Assembly: GCA_947176055.1 (NCBI GenBank)
Contig: CAMWPE010000031.1
Coordinates: forward strand, 1 to 14,275
Direction: 5' to 3'
Length of the DNA stretch: 14,275 bases
Source: an uncultured Desulfovibrio sp.
GTDB taxonomy: Bacteria; Desulfobacterota; Desulfovibrionia; Desulfovibrionales; Desulfovibrionaceae
Part shown: positions 1-5,992 of the stretch, in pieces
Position numbering within the stretch: the stretch's first letter is position 1
How the letters are laid out: each line of letters opens with the position of its first letter
Made by a program: the position numbers and the translations under genes
The notes under the pieces: model-generated
The model's input: only the letters and a program-made list of their open reading frames with translations
Database searches by the model: none
Told to the model about the DNA's origin: nothing

Positions 1-14
1 CGGAGCTGAAATCG

Positions 15-446
15 ATGGCCAAAGACAATAAGACGAGCGCCGCGCTCTTTGGGCAAACCCTGGATAAAACAGACAGGGATAAAATGCGCGAAGCTTTGAA
101 AAAAGCCGGCGCCAAATCAAGACGCGAGGATGATCTGCATATCTGCGATGTTTACGAGGCCGCGAATTTAGTTCCCGGCGCGGGCGATATGGCCGTATGC
201 TACGGGCCGGACAAAAGGCTGGCTTTTCTGAAAATCGATTATATGGCCAATGACAAAAATCGCGCCGACGCTATCGTGGATATGGTCGAAAAAAGATTTG
301 GCTCCCCTACCGCTGGCGAAGGAGAGGATGCGAAACTATGGAATCTGGGTCCGGTGATTGTGGCTACCCAATACGCTCCGACCTACCGTCAGATGAGTCT
401 CATGTATATGGTGCCCGAAGTTTATCATCTAACCCAGAAAAATTAA
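15..446 (+). CDS. Hypothetical protein, 143 aa, possibly 5'-truncated by the window edge
   Basis: I do not recognise the family. From residue 11 the protein reads as one compact alpha/beta domain. It opens with a 'LFGQTL...D..KMREALKKAGAK' segment of the kind seen in small secreted or periplasmic proteins of unknown function, and ends near 'MVPEVYHLTQKN'. No signal peptide or membrane segment is visible from the ATG at 15. A GGAG at 2-5, nine bases before that ATG, is an acceptable ribosome binding site. However, the frame stays open to the window start (codons for ELKS precede the Met), so this could be the C-terminal part of a longer, perhaps exported, protein. The charged N-terminus would then be a mature-domain boundary. 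The gene is followed by a clear terminator at 471-500. I am confident that it is coding, but not of its start or function. Confidence 0.6.
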   Translation: MAKDNKTSAALFGQTLDKTDRDKMREALKKAGAKSRREDDLHICDVYEAANLVPGAGDMAVCYGPDKRLAFLKIDYMANDKNRADAIVDMVEKRFGSPTAGEGEDAKLWNLGPVIVATQYAPTYRQMSLMYMVPEVYHLTQKN

Positions 447-470
447 TCGCGTCCATACTACTTTTAAATG

Positions 471-500
471 AAAAAGCCGGAGACCGAAACTCCGGCTTTT
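471..500. terminator. Bidirectional intrinsic terminator between convergent genes
   Basis: A perfect stem GCCGGAG (476-482) / CTCCGGC (490-496) encloses a 7-base loop. It is flanked by A5 on the left (471-475) and T4 on the right (497-500), so either strand gives a hairpin followed by U residues, and the A/T flanks also extend the stem. It lies 25 bases after the stop of the plus-strand hypothetical gene and 28 bases beyond the stop of the minus-strand DUF1269 gene, so it can end both transcripts. Confidence 0.85.
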
Positions 501-527
501 ATAACATAAAAATTATTCTCTTATCGA

Positions 528-1046
528 CTACGCTTGCCCCTTGGCCGGCTCCGCCGTAGAGCGCGCTTCGTCCAGCACTTTCTGCAATTTTTCCTGATCC
601 ACTGTGGAAAGGGATGTTTGAATAATCTTGCCGCCCGTGCCTTTCAGCTCGTCCATTACCTTGTCCGTAATCTCGGAATCGACGAGCACAAAGAGAGCCG
701 AGGAGCCGGGAGAGAGCGTGGACGCGAGTTGCTTCATAAAATTATCATTAATGCCCGCGTCGCTTAAAGCTCCCGCAACCGCGCCGGTGCCCGCGCCGAC
801 TACAAGACCGAATATGGGCATCATGAAAAGCAGGCCGATCAGCGTTCCCCAGAGCGCTCCGCTAATCGCGCCGGCCATACCCAGATGGTACATCTGAAGC
901 AATTTTACCTTTCCGTCGGGTTTCTTTACCGCGATGACGGCGTCTTCCAGGCTCAAAAGATATTCCTTGCCCATTTTAATGAAATCAAGCCGCACCTGCT
1001 CGGCTTGCAATTCGTCGGGATAGACGATGACAATTAGATTTTGCAT
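528..1046 (-). CDS. DUF1269 domain membrane protein, 172 aa
   Basis: The protein matches the DUF1269 family, whose biochemical function is not established. The start 'MQNLIVIVYPDELQAEQV' leads into a ferredoxin-like N-terminal part. A Gly/Ala-rich hydrophobic stretch around residues 58-95 follows ('GAISGALWGTLIGLLF...GLVVGAGTGAVAGALS') and is typical of a glycine-zipper membrane hairpin. The C-terminal domain (about 96-160) has the 'SALFVLVDSEITDKVMDEL' pattern of this family. The frame is open further upstream, but the ATG at 1046 is preferred: a perfect AAGGAGG lies at 1057-1051, and a TTGACA promoter sits inside the would-be extension. The last residues ('RSTAEPAKGQA') are a low-complexity tail. 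It is divergent from thiD with no evident functional link. It probably resides in the inner membrane; similar proteins are often stress-associated, which I only infer here. Confidence 0.85.
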   Translation of the reverse strand: MQNLIVIVYPDELQAEQVRLDFIKMGKEYLLSLEDAVIAVKKPDGKVKLLQMYHLGMAGAISGALWGTLIGLLFMMPIFGLVVGAGTGAVAGALSDAGINDNFMKQLASTLSPGSSALFVLVDSEITDKVMDELKGTGGKIIQTSLSTVDQEKLQKVLDEARSTAEPAKGQA

Positions 1047-1064
1047 ACTGCCTCCTTGTTTTTT

Positions 1065-1094
1065 GATATAGTCTTTCGCTTCGCCGGCTGTCAA
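1065..1094 (-). promoter_or_regulatory. Sigma70-type promoter for the DUF1269 gene
   Basis: On the minus strand a perfect TTGACA (1094-1089) is followed, after 18 bases, by TATATC (1070-1065). The predicted start of transcription near 1058 would leave a leader of only about a dozen bases, just enough for the AAGGAGG ribosome binding site at 1057-1051. Confidence 0.6.
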
Positions 1095-1156
1095 GACGGC
1101 GATCGGCCAACGCCCCATCCGGAACGCGGGAGCGGTTCGCGGTCGTCTCGCCTCCT

Positions 1157-1185
1157 TTGACAAATAAACTGTCCGCGTTTAATCT
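1157..1185 (+). promoter_or_regulatory. Candidate sigma70-type promoter for thiD
   Basis: A perfect TTGACA (1157-1162) is followed, after 17 bases, by TAATCT (1180-1185), a weaker -10. Transcription would start near 1192, giving a leader of about 44 bases before thiD. I see no TPP riboswitch elements in this short leader. Confidence 0.5.
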
Positions 1186-1235
1186 GTCTCCGCGTATGAG
1201 CGCGCCCTTTTCTTTCCTCCGTCGGGATTCCGTCT

Positions 1236-2039
1236 ATGCGAAAACAACCCAATATTTTGACAATCGCCGGCTCCGATTCCGGCGGTGGCGCCGGCATTCA
1301 GGGCGATTTAAAAACGATGATGGCCCTTGGCTGTTACGGTATGTCCGCGATCACGGCTCTGACCGCCCAAAACGGCCTGACAGTGGCCGGCATCGAGCCG
1401 GCTTCCCCGGATTTCGTCGCATTGCAAATTACCGCCTTGTTGGCGGGCTTCAAAATAGACGCGGCCAAAACCGGCATGCTGTTTTCGGCGCCTATTATCG
1501 AGGCTGTCGCTTCCGTCCTCCGGGAACGCGATTTTCCCTTGGTGGTCGATCCTGTCTGCGTAAGTCAGAGCGGTTGCTCCCTCCTCGAGGACGACGCGGT
1601 AAAAGCCCTCGCGAGCCTTATCATACCCGGTTGCGACCTGCTGACTCCAAATCGCCCCGAAGCGGAAGCCCTGACCGGCGTAACCGTCGAATCTCAGGCT
1701 GATCTGGAATTATGCGGGAAAAAACTCCTCGCGCTCGGCGCGAAAGCCGTCCTGATCAAGGGCGGTCATATGCCGGGAGACATTGTCGTCACCGATTGGC
1801 TTTTTATTCCTGGGGAAATTCCCAAAGCCATGCCCATGGCTAAAATCGCGACAAATAACAACCACGGCACCGGTTGCGCCTTGTCCGCGGCCATCGCTTG
1901 CGGCCTTGGTCAAAAGATGCCTTTGTCAGCGGCCGTAGCCCGGGCGCAACGTTTTTTGAACGGGGCGCTGGCAAAAAGCTGGGCGCCCGGTCTCGGCGCG
2001 GGTCCGATAAATCACGGTTATGGCGTGACGCCGCTATAA
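1236..2039 (+). CDS. thiD: Bifunctional hydroxymethylpyrimidine kinase/phosphomethylpyrimidine kinase
   Basis: ThiD phosphorylates 4-amino-5-hydroxymethyl-2-methylpyrimidine twice with ATP, making HMP-PP for thiamine synthesis in the cytoplasm. The 267-residue length is normal. Family motifs are plain: N-terminal 'ILTIAGSDSGGGAGIQGDLKT' (residues 7-27), 'YGMSAITALTAQN' (34-46), 'AAKTGML' (76-82), 'VVDPVCVSQSG' (103-113), 'LTPNRPEAEALTG' (136-148), 'VLIKGGH' (172-178) and the anion-hole 'HGTGCALSAAIA' (210-221), with Cys214 in the catalytic loop. Position 108 is Cys in 'DPVCV', where many homologues have Met ('DPVMV'), a mild variation. The start at 1236 has only a weak upstream GGGA, but it matches the family N-terminus exactly. 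No other thiamine genes are adjacent. Confidence 0.95.
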   Translation: MRKQPNILTIAGSDSGGGAGIQGDLKTMMALGCYGMSAITALTAQNGLTVAGIEPASPDFVALQITALLAGFKIDAAKTGMLFSAPIIEAVASVLRERDFPLVVDPVCVSQSGCSLLEDDAVKALASLIIPGCDLLTPNRPEAEALTGVTVESQADLELCGKKLLALGAKAVLIKGGHMPGDIVVTDWLFIPGEIPKAMPMAKIATNNNHGTGCALSAAIACGLGQKMPLSAAVARAQRFLNGALAKSWAPGLGAGPINHGYGVTPL

Positions 2040-2205
2040 AAACCGCCGCTGCTGACATAAAACGAATTTGCCCCAATAATTTTTCCGGCTTTTCCGATTT
2101 AATGATATGAAAAAACGCGATTTTCCGCGAGCGCCTTGCAACAAAATATGGATCGCTTCTTGCATATCTTATCGCGAATATTTTATTGTCAAAAAAGGTT
2201 GCGAA

Positions 2206-2640
2206 ATGCCATTCCGGTTTAATATGCAGAAAGCTCTCGATTACCGCGAGCAACTGGAAGAAGAAGCGAAAATGAAGCTTGGGCGCGCCGAAAGCGAATT
2301 GCGTAAGGGAGAGGAAAGGCTGGCCGCTCTCAAGCTCGTCTACAAGACCGAGATGGACGAGAGCGTAGGCAAGCTTATGAGCAACTCCGAACGGTGGCTT
2401 CATGATCAATATATAAAAGGTCTCAAACAGGATATCAACGAGGCGGCCATGCAAGTCCGCGTCTTGCGTCAGATCGCCGAGGAGGCGAGACGCAATCTGG
2501 CCCAGCGGTCCATTGATAAAAAATTGCTGGAAAAGCTAAAAGAAAGAAAAAAGATCCAGTATCATAAAGACGAATTAAAGCAGGAACAATATTTCAATGA
2601 CGAAATCGCTACCATCCGCTATAAAGCTCCGGCTATCTAG
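2206..2640 (+). CDS. fliJ: Flagellar export protein FliJ
   Basis: FliJ is the small coiled-coil component of the flagellar type III export apparatus. It binds the FliI ATPase ring and FlhA and helps couple ATP hydrolysis to export. The 144-residue protein opens with the family signature 'PFRFNMQKALDYREQLEEEAKMKLGRAE' and is almost entirely two long charged helices. The second ends in the typical 'LLEKLKERKKIQYHKDELKQEQYFNDEIATIRY'. The frame is open back to an ATG at 2107, but the start at 2206 matches FliJ proteins and has AAAAGG eight bases upstream. The 3' end overlaps the next gene by 44 bases, so the two are probably translationally coupled. There is no fliI next door, so the rest of the export genes must lie elsewhere. 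Confidence 0.85.
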   Translation: MPFRFNMQKALDYREQLEEEAKMKLGRAESELRKGEERLAALKLVYKTEMDESVGKLMSNSERWLHDQYIKGLKQDINEAAMQVRVLRQIAEEARRNLAQRSIDKKLLEKLKERKKIQYHKDELKQEQYFNDEIATIRYKAPAI

Positions 2641-3712
2641 GTTAGTCCGTTGCCTGATCGCGCTGGGTTGCCTGAAACTGGCGATCATGGGCGTCGCGCT
2701 CTTCGACCTTCCCATGCCGTCATGGAGCGGCGGCGATCAGATCGCCGAAGAAATTAAACATCCCGTCGAAGAAAAAGCTCCGGTATCTCCGGCTCCCATC
2801 GCCGACGATCAGCTCGCTAGCGCGGACGCGACAGACGTTCAGGCGGACGTTCCCGTCGGCTCGACCGCGGTCGATTTGGCGACCTTGTCCAAGCCCCGGA
2901 ATCCGGCGGCCTTTTCCAACGCCATTTTACCGGCGCCTCTCATTAATGACGGTCCGAAAACAGCGACAGCCCCCGGCGCGTTTACGCCGCGTCTGCCTAC
3001 TCCTCCGTCTCCCGGATTGCCTCTTGCCAAGGCGGGCGTCATCCTGCCTCGCGCCCAGGAGCCAATGAAAAAGGACGAAACCGGGGTCTGGGATATGCTT
3101 AATCTCACATCCCTGCCCATACCGGGCTTGGGAAGCGCGGCGGTCGCGCGAGCGGCGGCTCTCGATATGCCAGTGCCCAATACGCCTCCCGCGCGATCTC
3201 CCTTTACCCCGGCCGAACAACTTGCGGGCGGCGGTTCATCAGCCTCGCTGCCAGTTCCCGCGGCGCCCGCGCGACAAGACAATACCTGGATTCCCGATCC
3301 GCATAATTCCCCAACGGACGCGCCAGCGCCCGCCATCGCGCCCAGAGCTTCGTCCCTCGATCCCAATATAAAGACCCAGGAACTCGCCCGGCAACAACAG
3401 GATATGCTCATGCTCCGGCAACAGATGGATCAAAGACTGAAAGATCTGCAAACAGCCGAAGACAAAATGAAGGAAATGCTCAAGGAAGCGACCAATATCG
3501 AAGAACAGAAAGTGCGCGGGCTTATCCAGATGTATTCCAATATGAAGCCTCGCATGGCCGCCCAGGCAATGGAAAAAATGGACGAGCGCGTGGCCGTGCG
3601 CATACTTTCCGGGATGCCTCCAAAACAATCCGGCGAAATCCTGACTTATACCAATCCGGCTAAAACCGCCAAATTTACGGAAATGATGACCCGTTTAAAA
3701 ATGCAACAATGA
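2597..3712 (+). CDS. MotE-like protein with MgtE N-terminal-type domain and long Pro/Ala-rich linker
   Basis: By analogy with MotE proteins this is likely an inner-membrane factor for flagellar stator function. Order of parts: a basic N-terminus and one hydrophobic segment (about residues 15-37); a long Pro/Ala/Ser-rich, probably disordered periplasmic stretch (about 55-250); a Gln/Lys/Glu-rich coiled coil (about 256-305); and a C-terminal MgtE-type helical domain (308-370) with 'MYSNMKPRMAAQAMEKMDERVAVRILSGMPPKQSGEIL'. The typical FliJ-then-MotE neighbourhood supports the call. At 371 residues it is much longer than the roughly 200-residue MotE proteins I know, because of the linker. The ATG at 2597 lies inside fliJ with AGGA upstream. 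This start keeps the positive residues before the membrane helix, so I prefer it to later starts. The stop overlaps the truA start (ATGA). Confidence 0.8.
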   Translation: MTKSLPSAIKLRLSRLVRCLIALGCLKLAIMGVALFDLPMPSWSGGDQIAEEIKHPVEEKAPVSPAPIADDQLASADATDVQADVPVGSTAVDLATLSKPRNPAAFSNAILPAPLINDGPKTATAPGAFTPRLPTPPSPGLPLAKAGVILPRAQEPMKKDETGVWDMLNLTSLPIPGLGSAAVARAAALDMPVPNTPPARSPFTPAEQLAGGGSSASLPVPAAPARQDNTWIPDPHNSPTDAPAPAIAPRASSLDPNIKTQELARQQQDMLMLRQQMDQRLKDLQTAEDKMKEMLKEATNIEEQKVRGLIQMYSNMKPRMAAQAMEKMDERVAVRILSGMPPKQSGEILTYTNPAKTAKFTEMMTRLKMQQ

Positions 3713-4515
3713 CAATTCGTCGCCGAATGGCGCTAGCCTATGACGGAACGGATTTCCAGGGCTGGCAAATACAGGAAGGCAAGGATCCGTATCAAACTAT
3801 TCAGGGCGCCTCGGAAGCGGCGCTCTTCGCTATTTTAGGCGAAAAAATCAGGATAACCGGCTCCGGTCGAACGGATGCGGGAGTAAGCGCGACTGGACAA
3901 ATCGCGCATTTTGACGCCGACGCCGCGCCCGGACTGGACTTCCGGAGGGCGCTTAATTCTCATCTGCCAAAATCGATCCGTGTTCTGGCCGTCGCTCCGG
4001 CTTCTCCCTCTTTTCACGCCAGGAAAAGCGCGCTATATAAAACTTATACTTATCTATTCTGGCGGGATCCCATCGTTATCCCTCCATTCGCCTGGCGCGT
4101 CATGTATCCGGCGGGGCCTCTGGACGCGGAAAAAATGAGAGTCGCGACCGCTAAATTCGTTGGTGTCCATGATTTCGCGTCTTTCCAGAATGCCGGCACT
4201 CCGCAAAAGAGCACGGTCAGAACCGTATATTCGATATTCTTGAAAGAACTTCCTCCCGTATCCGGCATTCCTCCGCATATTCCGCCCCTCGCCCTTTCAG
4301 TGACCGCGAATGGCTTTTTAAAACAAATGGCGAGAAATATCGCGGGTTTTCTGGCCGAAGCGGGAAAAGGCCGCGTTCCGGCCGACAGCCTTCCCGGGAT
4401 ACTCGCCGCCCGCGATCGCTCAATTTTGAAAACGCCTACCGCGCCTCCGCAAGGATTAACCTTGAGTTATGTGGCATATCCGCCAAAGGACTCGTTTTTT
4501 CTGGAAATGGGTTAA
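3709..4515 (+). CDS. truA: tRNA pseudouridine(38-40) synthase TruA
   Basis: TruA isomerises uridines 38, 39 and 40 in the tRNA anticodon arm. The 268-residue protein has the N-terminal 'MALAYDGTDFQGWQIQ' (7-22). The catalytic motif is 'GSGRTDAGVSA' (51-61), with the nucleophile Asp56. 'ALYKTYTYLFW' and the second-domain 'FLKQMARNIAGFLAEAGKGR' are also present, and it ends in the usual 'TAPPQGLTLSYVAYP'. The start codon overlaps the preceding stop in an ATGA arrangement, pointing to co-transcription and coupled translation with the MotE-like gene. Its stop codon directly abuts the stop of the convergent rlpA gene with no base between, so there is no room for a separate terminator. Confidence 0.95.
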   Translation: MTIRRRMALAYDGTDFQGWQIQEGKDPYQTIQGASEAALFAILGEKIRITGSGRTDAGVSATGQIAHFDADAAPGLDFRRALNSHLPKSIRVLAVAPASPSFHARKSALYKTYTYLFWRDPIVIPPFAWRVMYPAGPLDAEKMRVATAKFVGVHDFASFQNAGTPQKSTVRTVYSIFLKELPPVSGIPPHIPPLALSVTANGFLKQMARNIAGFLAEAGKGRVPADSLPGILAARDRSILKTPTAPPQGLTLSYVAYPPKDSFFLEMG

Positions 4516-5211
4516 TCAGGATCCCCCGCCCACCACGAAAGCCAGCGGATAATCGCGTCGCAAGATTTTCAATCTTTCTTGGGCCGAAGCGGAATCCGGC
4601 CACGGACCCGCCTGCACATTCCACATATTGTTGTTGCCAAATATCAGGCGCCCTTTATTTTTTGCGCGGGCAAGCTCCCCGATAAGCTTTTGCGCGTTTT
4701 CGCGATTTCCAAAAGCCCCGACCTGAATATAATATTTTCCTTTTATATCTCCCGATTCGTCGGCCTGGGGCAAATCGCCAAGGCTTTGCACGCGCACGCG
4801 CGCTGTGCCGGAGCCGATCATGCCGAGCCTCGTCGCGGCGCCCTTCGAAAGATCTATTACCCGATCCGGCGCGAACGGACCGCGATCGTTTACGCGCACG
4901 ATTACCGAACGGCCGTTGCCCAGATGCGTCACGCGCGCTTTTGAGCCAAGGGGAAGAATTTTATGCGCCGCCGTCATGGCGTATTGATTGAATTTTTCTC
5001 CCGATGCGGTCTTTTTTCCATGAAATCCTGGACCGTACCAGGACGCGAGACCTTCCTCCCTGAATCCGCTAGCGGATTTTAACGGATAATAGGTCTCGCC
5101 TTTAACGGTATAAGGGCGGATTCCGGCTTTGCCTCCTTTCTGATATGGGGCTTTTTGCGAGCAACCGGTCGTCAGTAAGAGAGCGACGACAATCGCGAAG
5201 ACTATTCGCAT
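4516..5211 (-). CDS. rlpA: RlpA-type septal ring lipoprotein / lytic transglycosylase with SPOR domain
   Basis: RlpA proteins are outer-membrane lipoproteins that cleave denuded peptidoglycan glycan strands and localise to the septum through a SPOR domain. This 231-residue protein begins with a lipoprotein signal ending 'LLLTTGC' (Cys17; Thr at -3 instead of the usual Leu). The double-psi beta-barrel follows (about 53-143), with 'GLASWYGPGFHGKKTASGEKF', 'MTAAHKILPLGSKARVT' (His83) and 'SVIVRVNDRGPFAPDRVIDLS' (Asp109), the conserved active-site region. A SPOR domain occupies 158-231 ('GKYYIQVGAFGNRENAQKL...NVQAGPW'). An AAGGAAG lies upstream of the ATG. The unrecognised gene before it ends only three bases upstream, so the two are probably one transcription unit. 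Confidence 0.93.
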   Translation of the reverse strand: MRIVFAIVVALLLTTGCSQKAPYQKGGKAGIRPYTVKGETYYPLKSASGFREEGLASWYGPGFHGKKTASGEKFNQYAMTAAHKILPLGSKARVTHLGNGRSVIVRVNDRGPFAPDRVIDLSKGAATRLGMIGSGTARVRVQSLGDLPQADESGDIKGKYYIQVGAFGNRENAQKLIGELARAKNKGRLIFGNNNMWNVQAGPWPDSASAQERLKILRRDYPLAFVVGGGS

Positions 5212-5214
5212 CGC

Positions 5215-5637
5215 TTATTTCTTCCTTCGGAGCAGGCTTCTGGCAATGCTCTCGTCGTAGAGCCGACTATAATCTTTTTCCGGATCGCGCTCGCGCTTGT
5301 AAAGTTCGGCCGCCTTCCTTATCGCGCTGATTGGCAGCCAGCCGTGCGTTTCCCATACTTCGGGATATTCCCGATGCCAAAGCCGGAATTCAATTTCGCC
5401 GCCCGCGCCTTCGCGGACATAAACGCGAACGTCCGCGCGGCCCGGTTTCGCGAGATAATACAGACCCAATTGATCTTCCACCGCGCGCCTACCTATGCCA
5501 GTTATAGTCAGAATCGCCTCTTGCCGGAGATAATCCCCATCGCTGCCCTCTTTCCCCGTTTCATAGATAGGTTTATTATCCGGCAATCTTATAATTTTCA
5601 ATTTCGCGACTATATTATCAATCTGAATCGTCCGCAA
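5215..5637 (-). CDS. Conserved-looking hypothetical protein, about 140 aa, upstream of rlpA
   Basis: I do not recognise the family. The protein is soluble-looking and has no signal peptide. It shows an N-terminal beta-rich part ('IDNIVAKLKIIRLPDNKPIYETGK'), a central 'DYLRQEAILTITGIGRRAVEDQLGLYYLAKPGRADVRVYV' and an acidic/basic C-terminus rich in Arg and Lys ('YKRERDPEKDYSRLYDESIARSLLRRKK'). The composition and sentence-like domain structure argue for a real gene. Its stop is three bases before rlpA, which suggests co-transcription. The start is uncertain: the frame opens after a TAG about 60 bases upstream, contains no ATG in the right place, and the TTG at 5637 has no evident ribosome binding site. 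A GATAAT with an extended -10 TG lies upstream on this strand at 5714-5709. Confidence 0.65.
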   Translation of the reverse strand: MRTIQIDNIVAKLKIIRLPDNKPIYETGKEGSDGDYLRQEAILTITGIGRRAVEDQLGLYYLAKPGRADVRVYVREGAGGEIEFRLWHREYPEVWETHGWLPISAIRKAAELYKRERDPEKDYSRLYDESIARSLLRRKK

Positions 5638-5694
5638 GGCGCGCGACCGGCGTTGAGCCCCCGGCGAATAGTCGCGGATATATCCAGGGATCTA

Positions 5695-5723
5695 TTGTCA
5701 GGAGCGCTATTATCGCATATAAC
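5695..5723 (+). promoter_or_regulatory. Strong sigma70-type promoter for the pdxS-pdxT leader
   Basis: TTGTCA (5695-5700) and TATAAC (5718-5723) each match five of six consensus bases and are separated by exactly 17 bases. Transcription would start near 5730, about 260 bases before the pdxS start codon and about 10 bases before the first arm of the long-range stem described below. It points away from the minus-strand gene that begins at 5637. Confidence 0.65.
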
Positions 5724-5738
5724 CAGTCTGCCTGAAAT

Positions 5739-5888
5739 ACAGCCGCGTCGCGACTTATTTCGGGATATTTATTTATAGCCGCCGCTGCCCGGGCCATTCC
5801 CGCCATCGCGAGCGCCATGGCGGCAAGCGAATGATAAGTATCCCCTACCGGCTCAAAAATCGCCAATATGGCGCGACGCGTCGGCTGT
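5739..5888 (+). ncRNA. Candidate structured leader RNA (riboswitch-like domain) upstream of pdxS
   Basis: A closing stem pairs 5739-5752 (CAGCC/GCGTCGCG core) with 5872-5888, 14 base pairs with a 3-base bulge in the second arm. Inside it, 5762-5773 (GGGATATTTATT) pairs with 5833-5844 (GATAAGTATCCC), 12 pairs of which two are G-U. Further in, GCCGCC at 5778-5783 pairs with GGCGGC at 5819-5824. The two wobble pairs work only in RNA read from the plus strand (they would be A-C on the other strand), which favours pdxS-sense RNA. No convincing ORF occupies this 355-base gap, and I see no signature of TPP, FMN, SAM, cobalamin or glycine riboswitches. The pairing was found by eye without energy calculation. 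Confidence 0.5.
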
Positions 5889-5912
5889 TATGGAATGAAA
5901 ACATAGTCTCGC

Positions 5913-5953
5913 GCCGGTTGGGGCAAGTCTTCCCCTTCCGGCTTCTTTTTCTC
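5913..5953 (+). terminator. Terminator-like hairpin in the pdxS leader (attenuator)
   Basis: GCCGG (5913-5917) and GGGG (5920-5923) pair with CCCC (5932-5935) and CCGGC (5938-5942), with a TT/TT internal mismatch. The hairpin is immediately followed by the T-rich run TTCTTTTTCTC (5943-5953). It is read in the pdxS direction and ends 39 bases before the pdxS ATG. A near copy of the 3' arm (CCCCTACCGGC, 5842-5852) upstream can pair with the same 5' arm, so an alternative antiterminated fold exists. Confidence 0.5.
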
Positions 5954-5992
5954 AACCTTAACCGTCGCCGATTCGCTCCGGAGGAGAATAAA

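Noticed and set aside
1192..1235. TPP riboswitch before thiD
   Set aside because: The leader is only about 44 bases and lacks the conserved TPP aptamer segments.
5618..5866. Minus-strand 82-residue open frame in the pdxS upstream gap
   Set aside because: It starts at TTG, no candidate start has a ribosome binding site, the Ala/Met-rich content resembles no domain, and it lies antisense to the structured pdxS leader, which explains the sequence better.
5831..5992. N-terminal extension of PdxS to an upstream in-frame start
   Set aside because: The extension is unlike any PdxS N-terminus, and the ATG at 5993 has a strong GGAGGAG.
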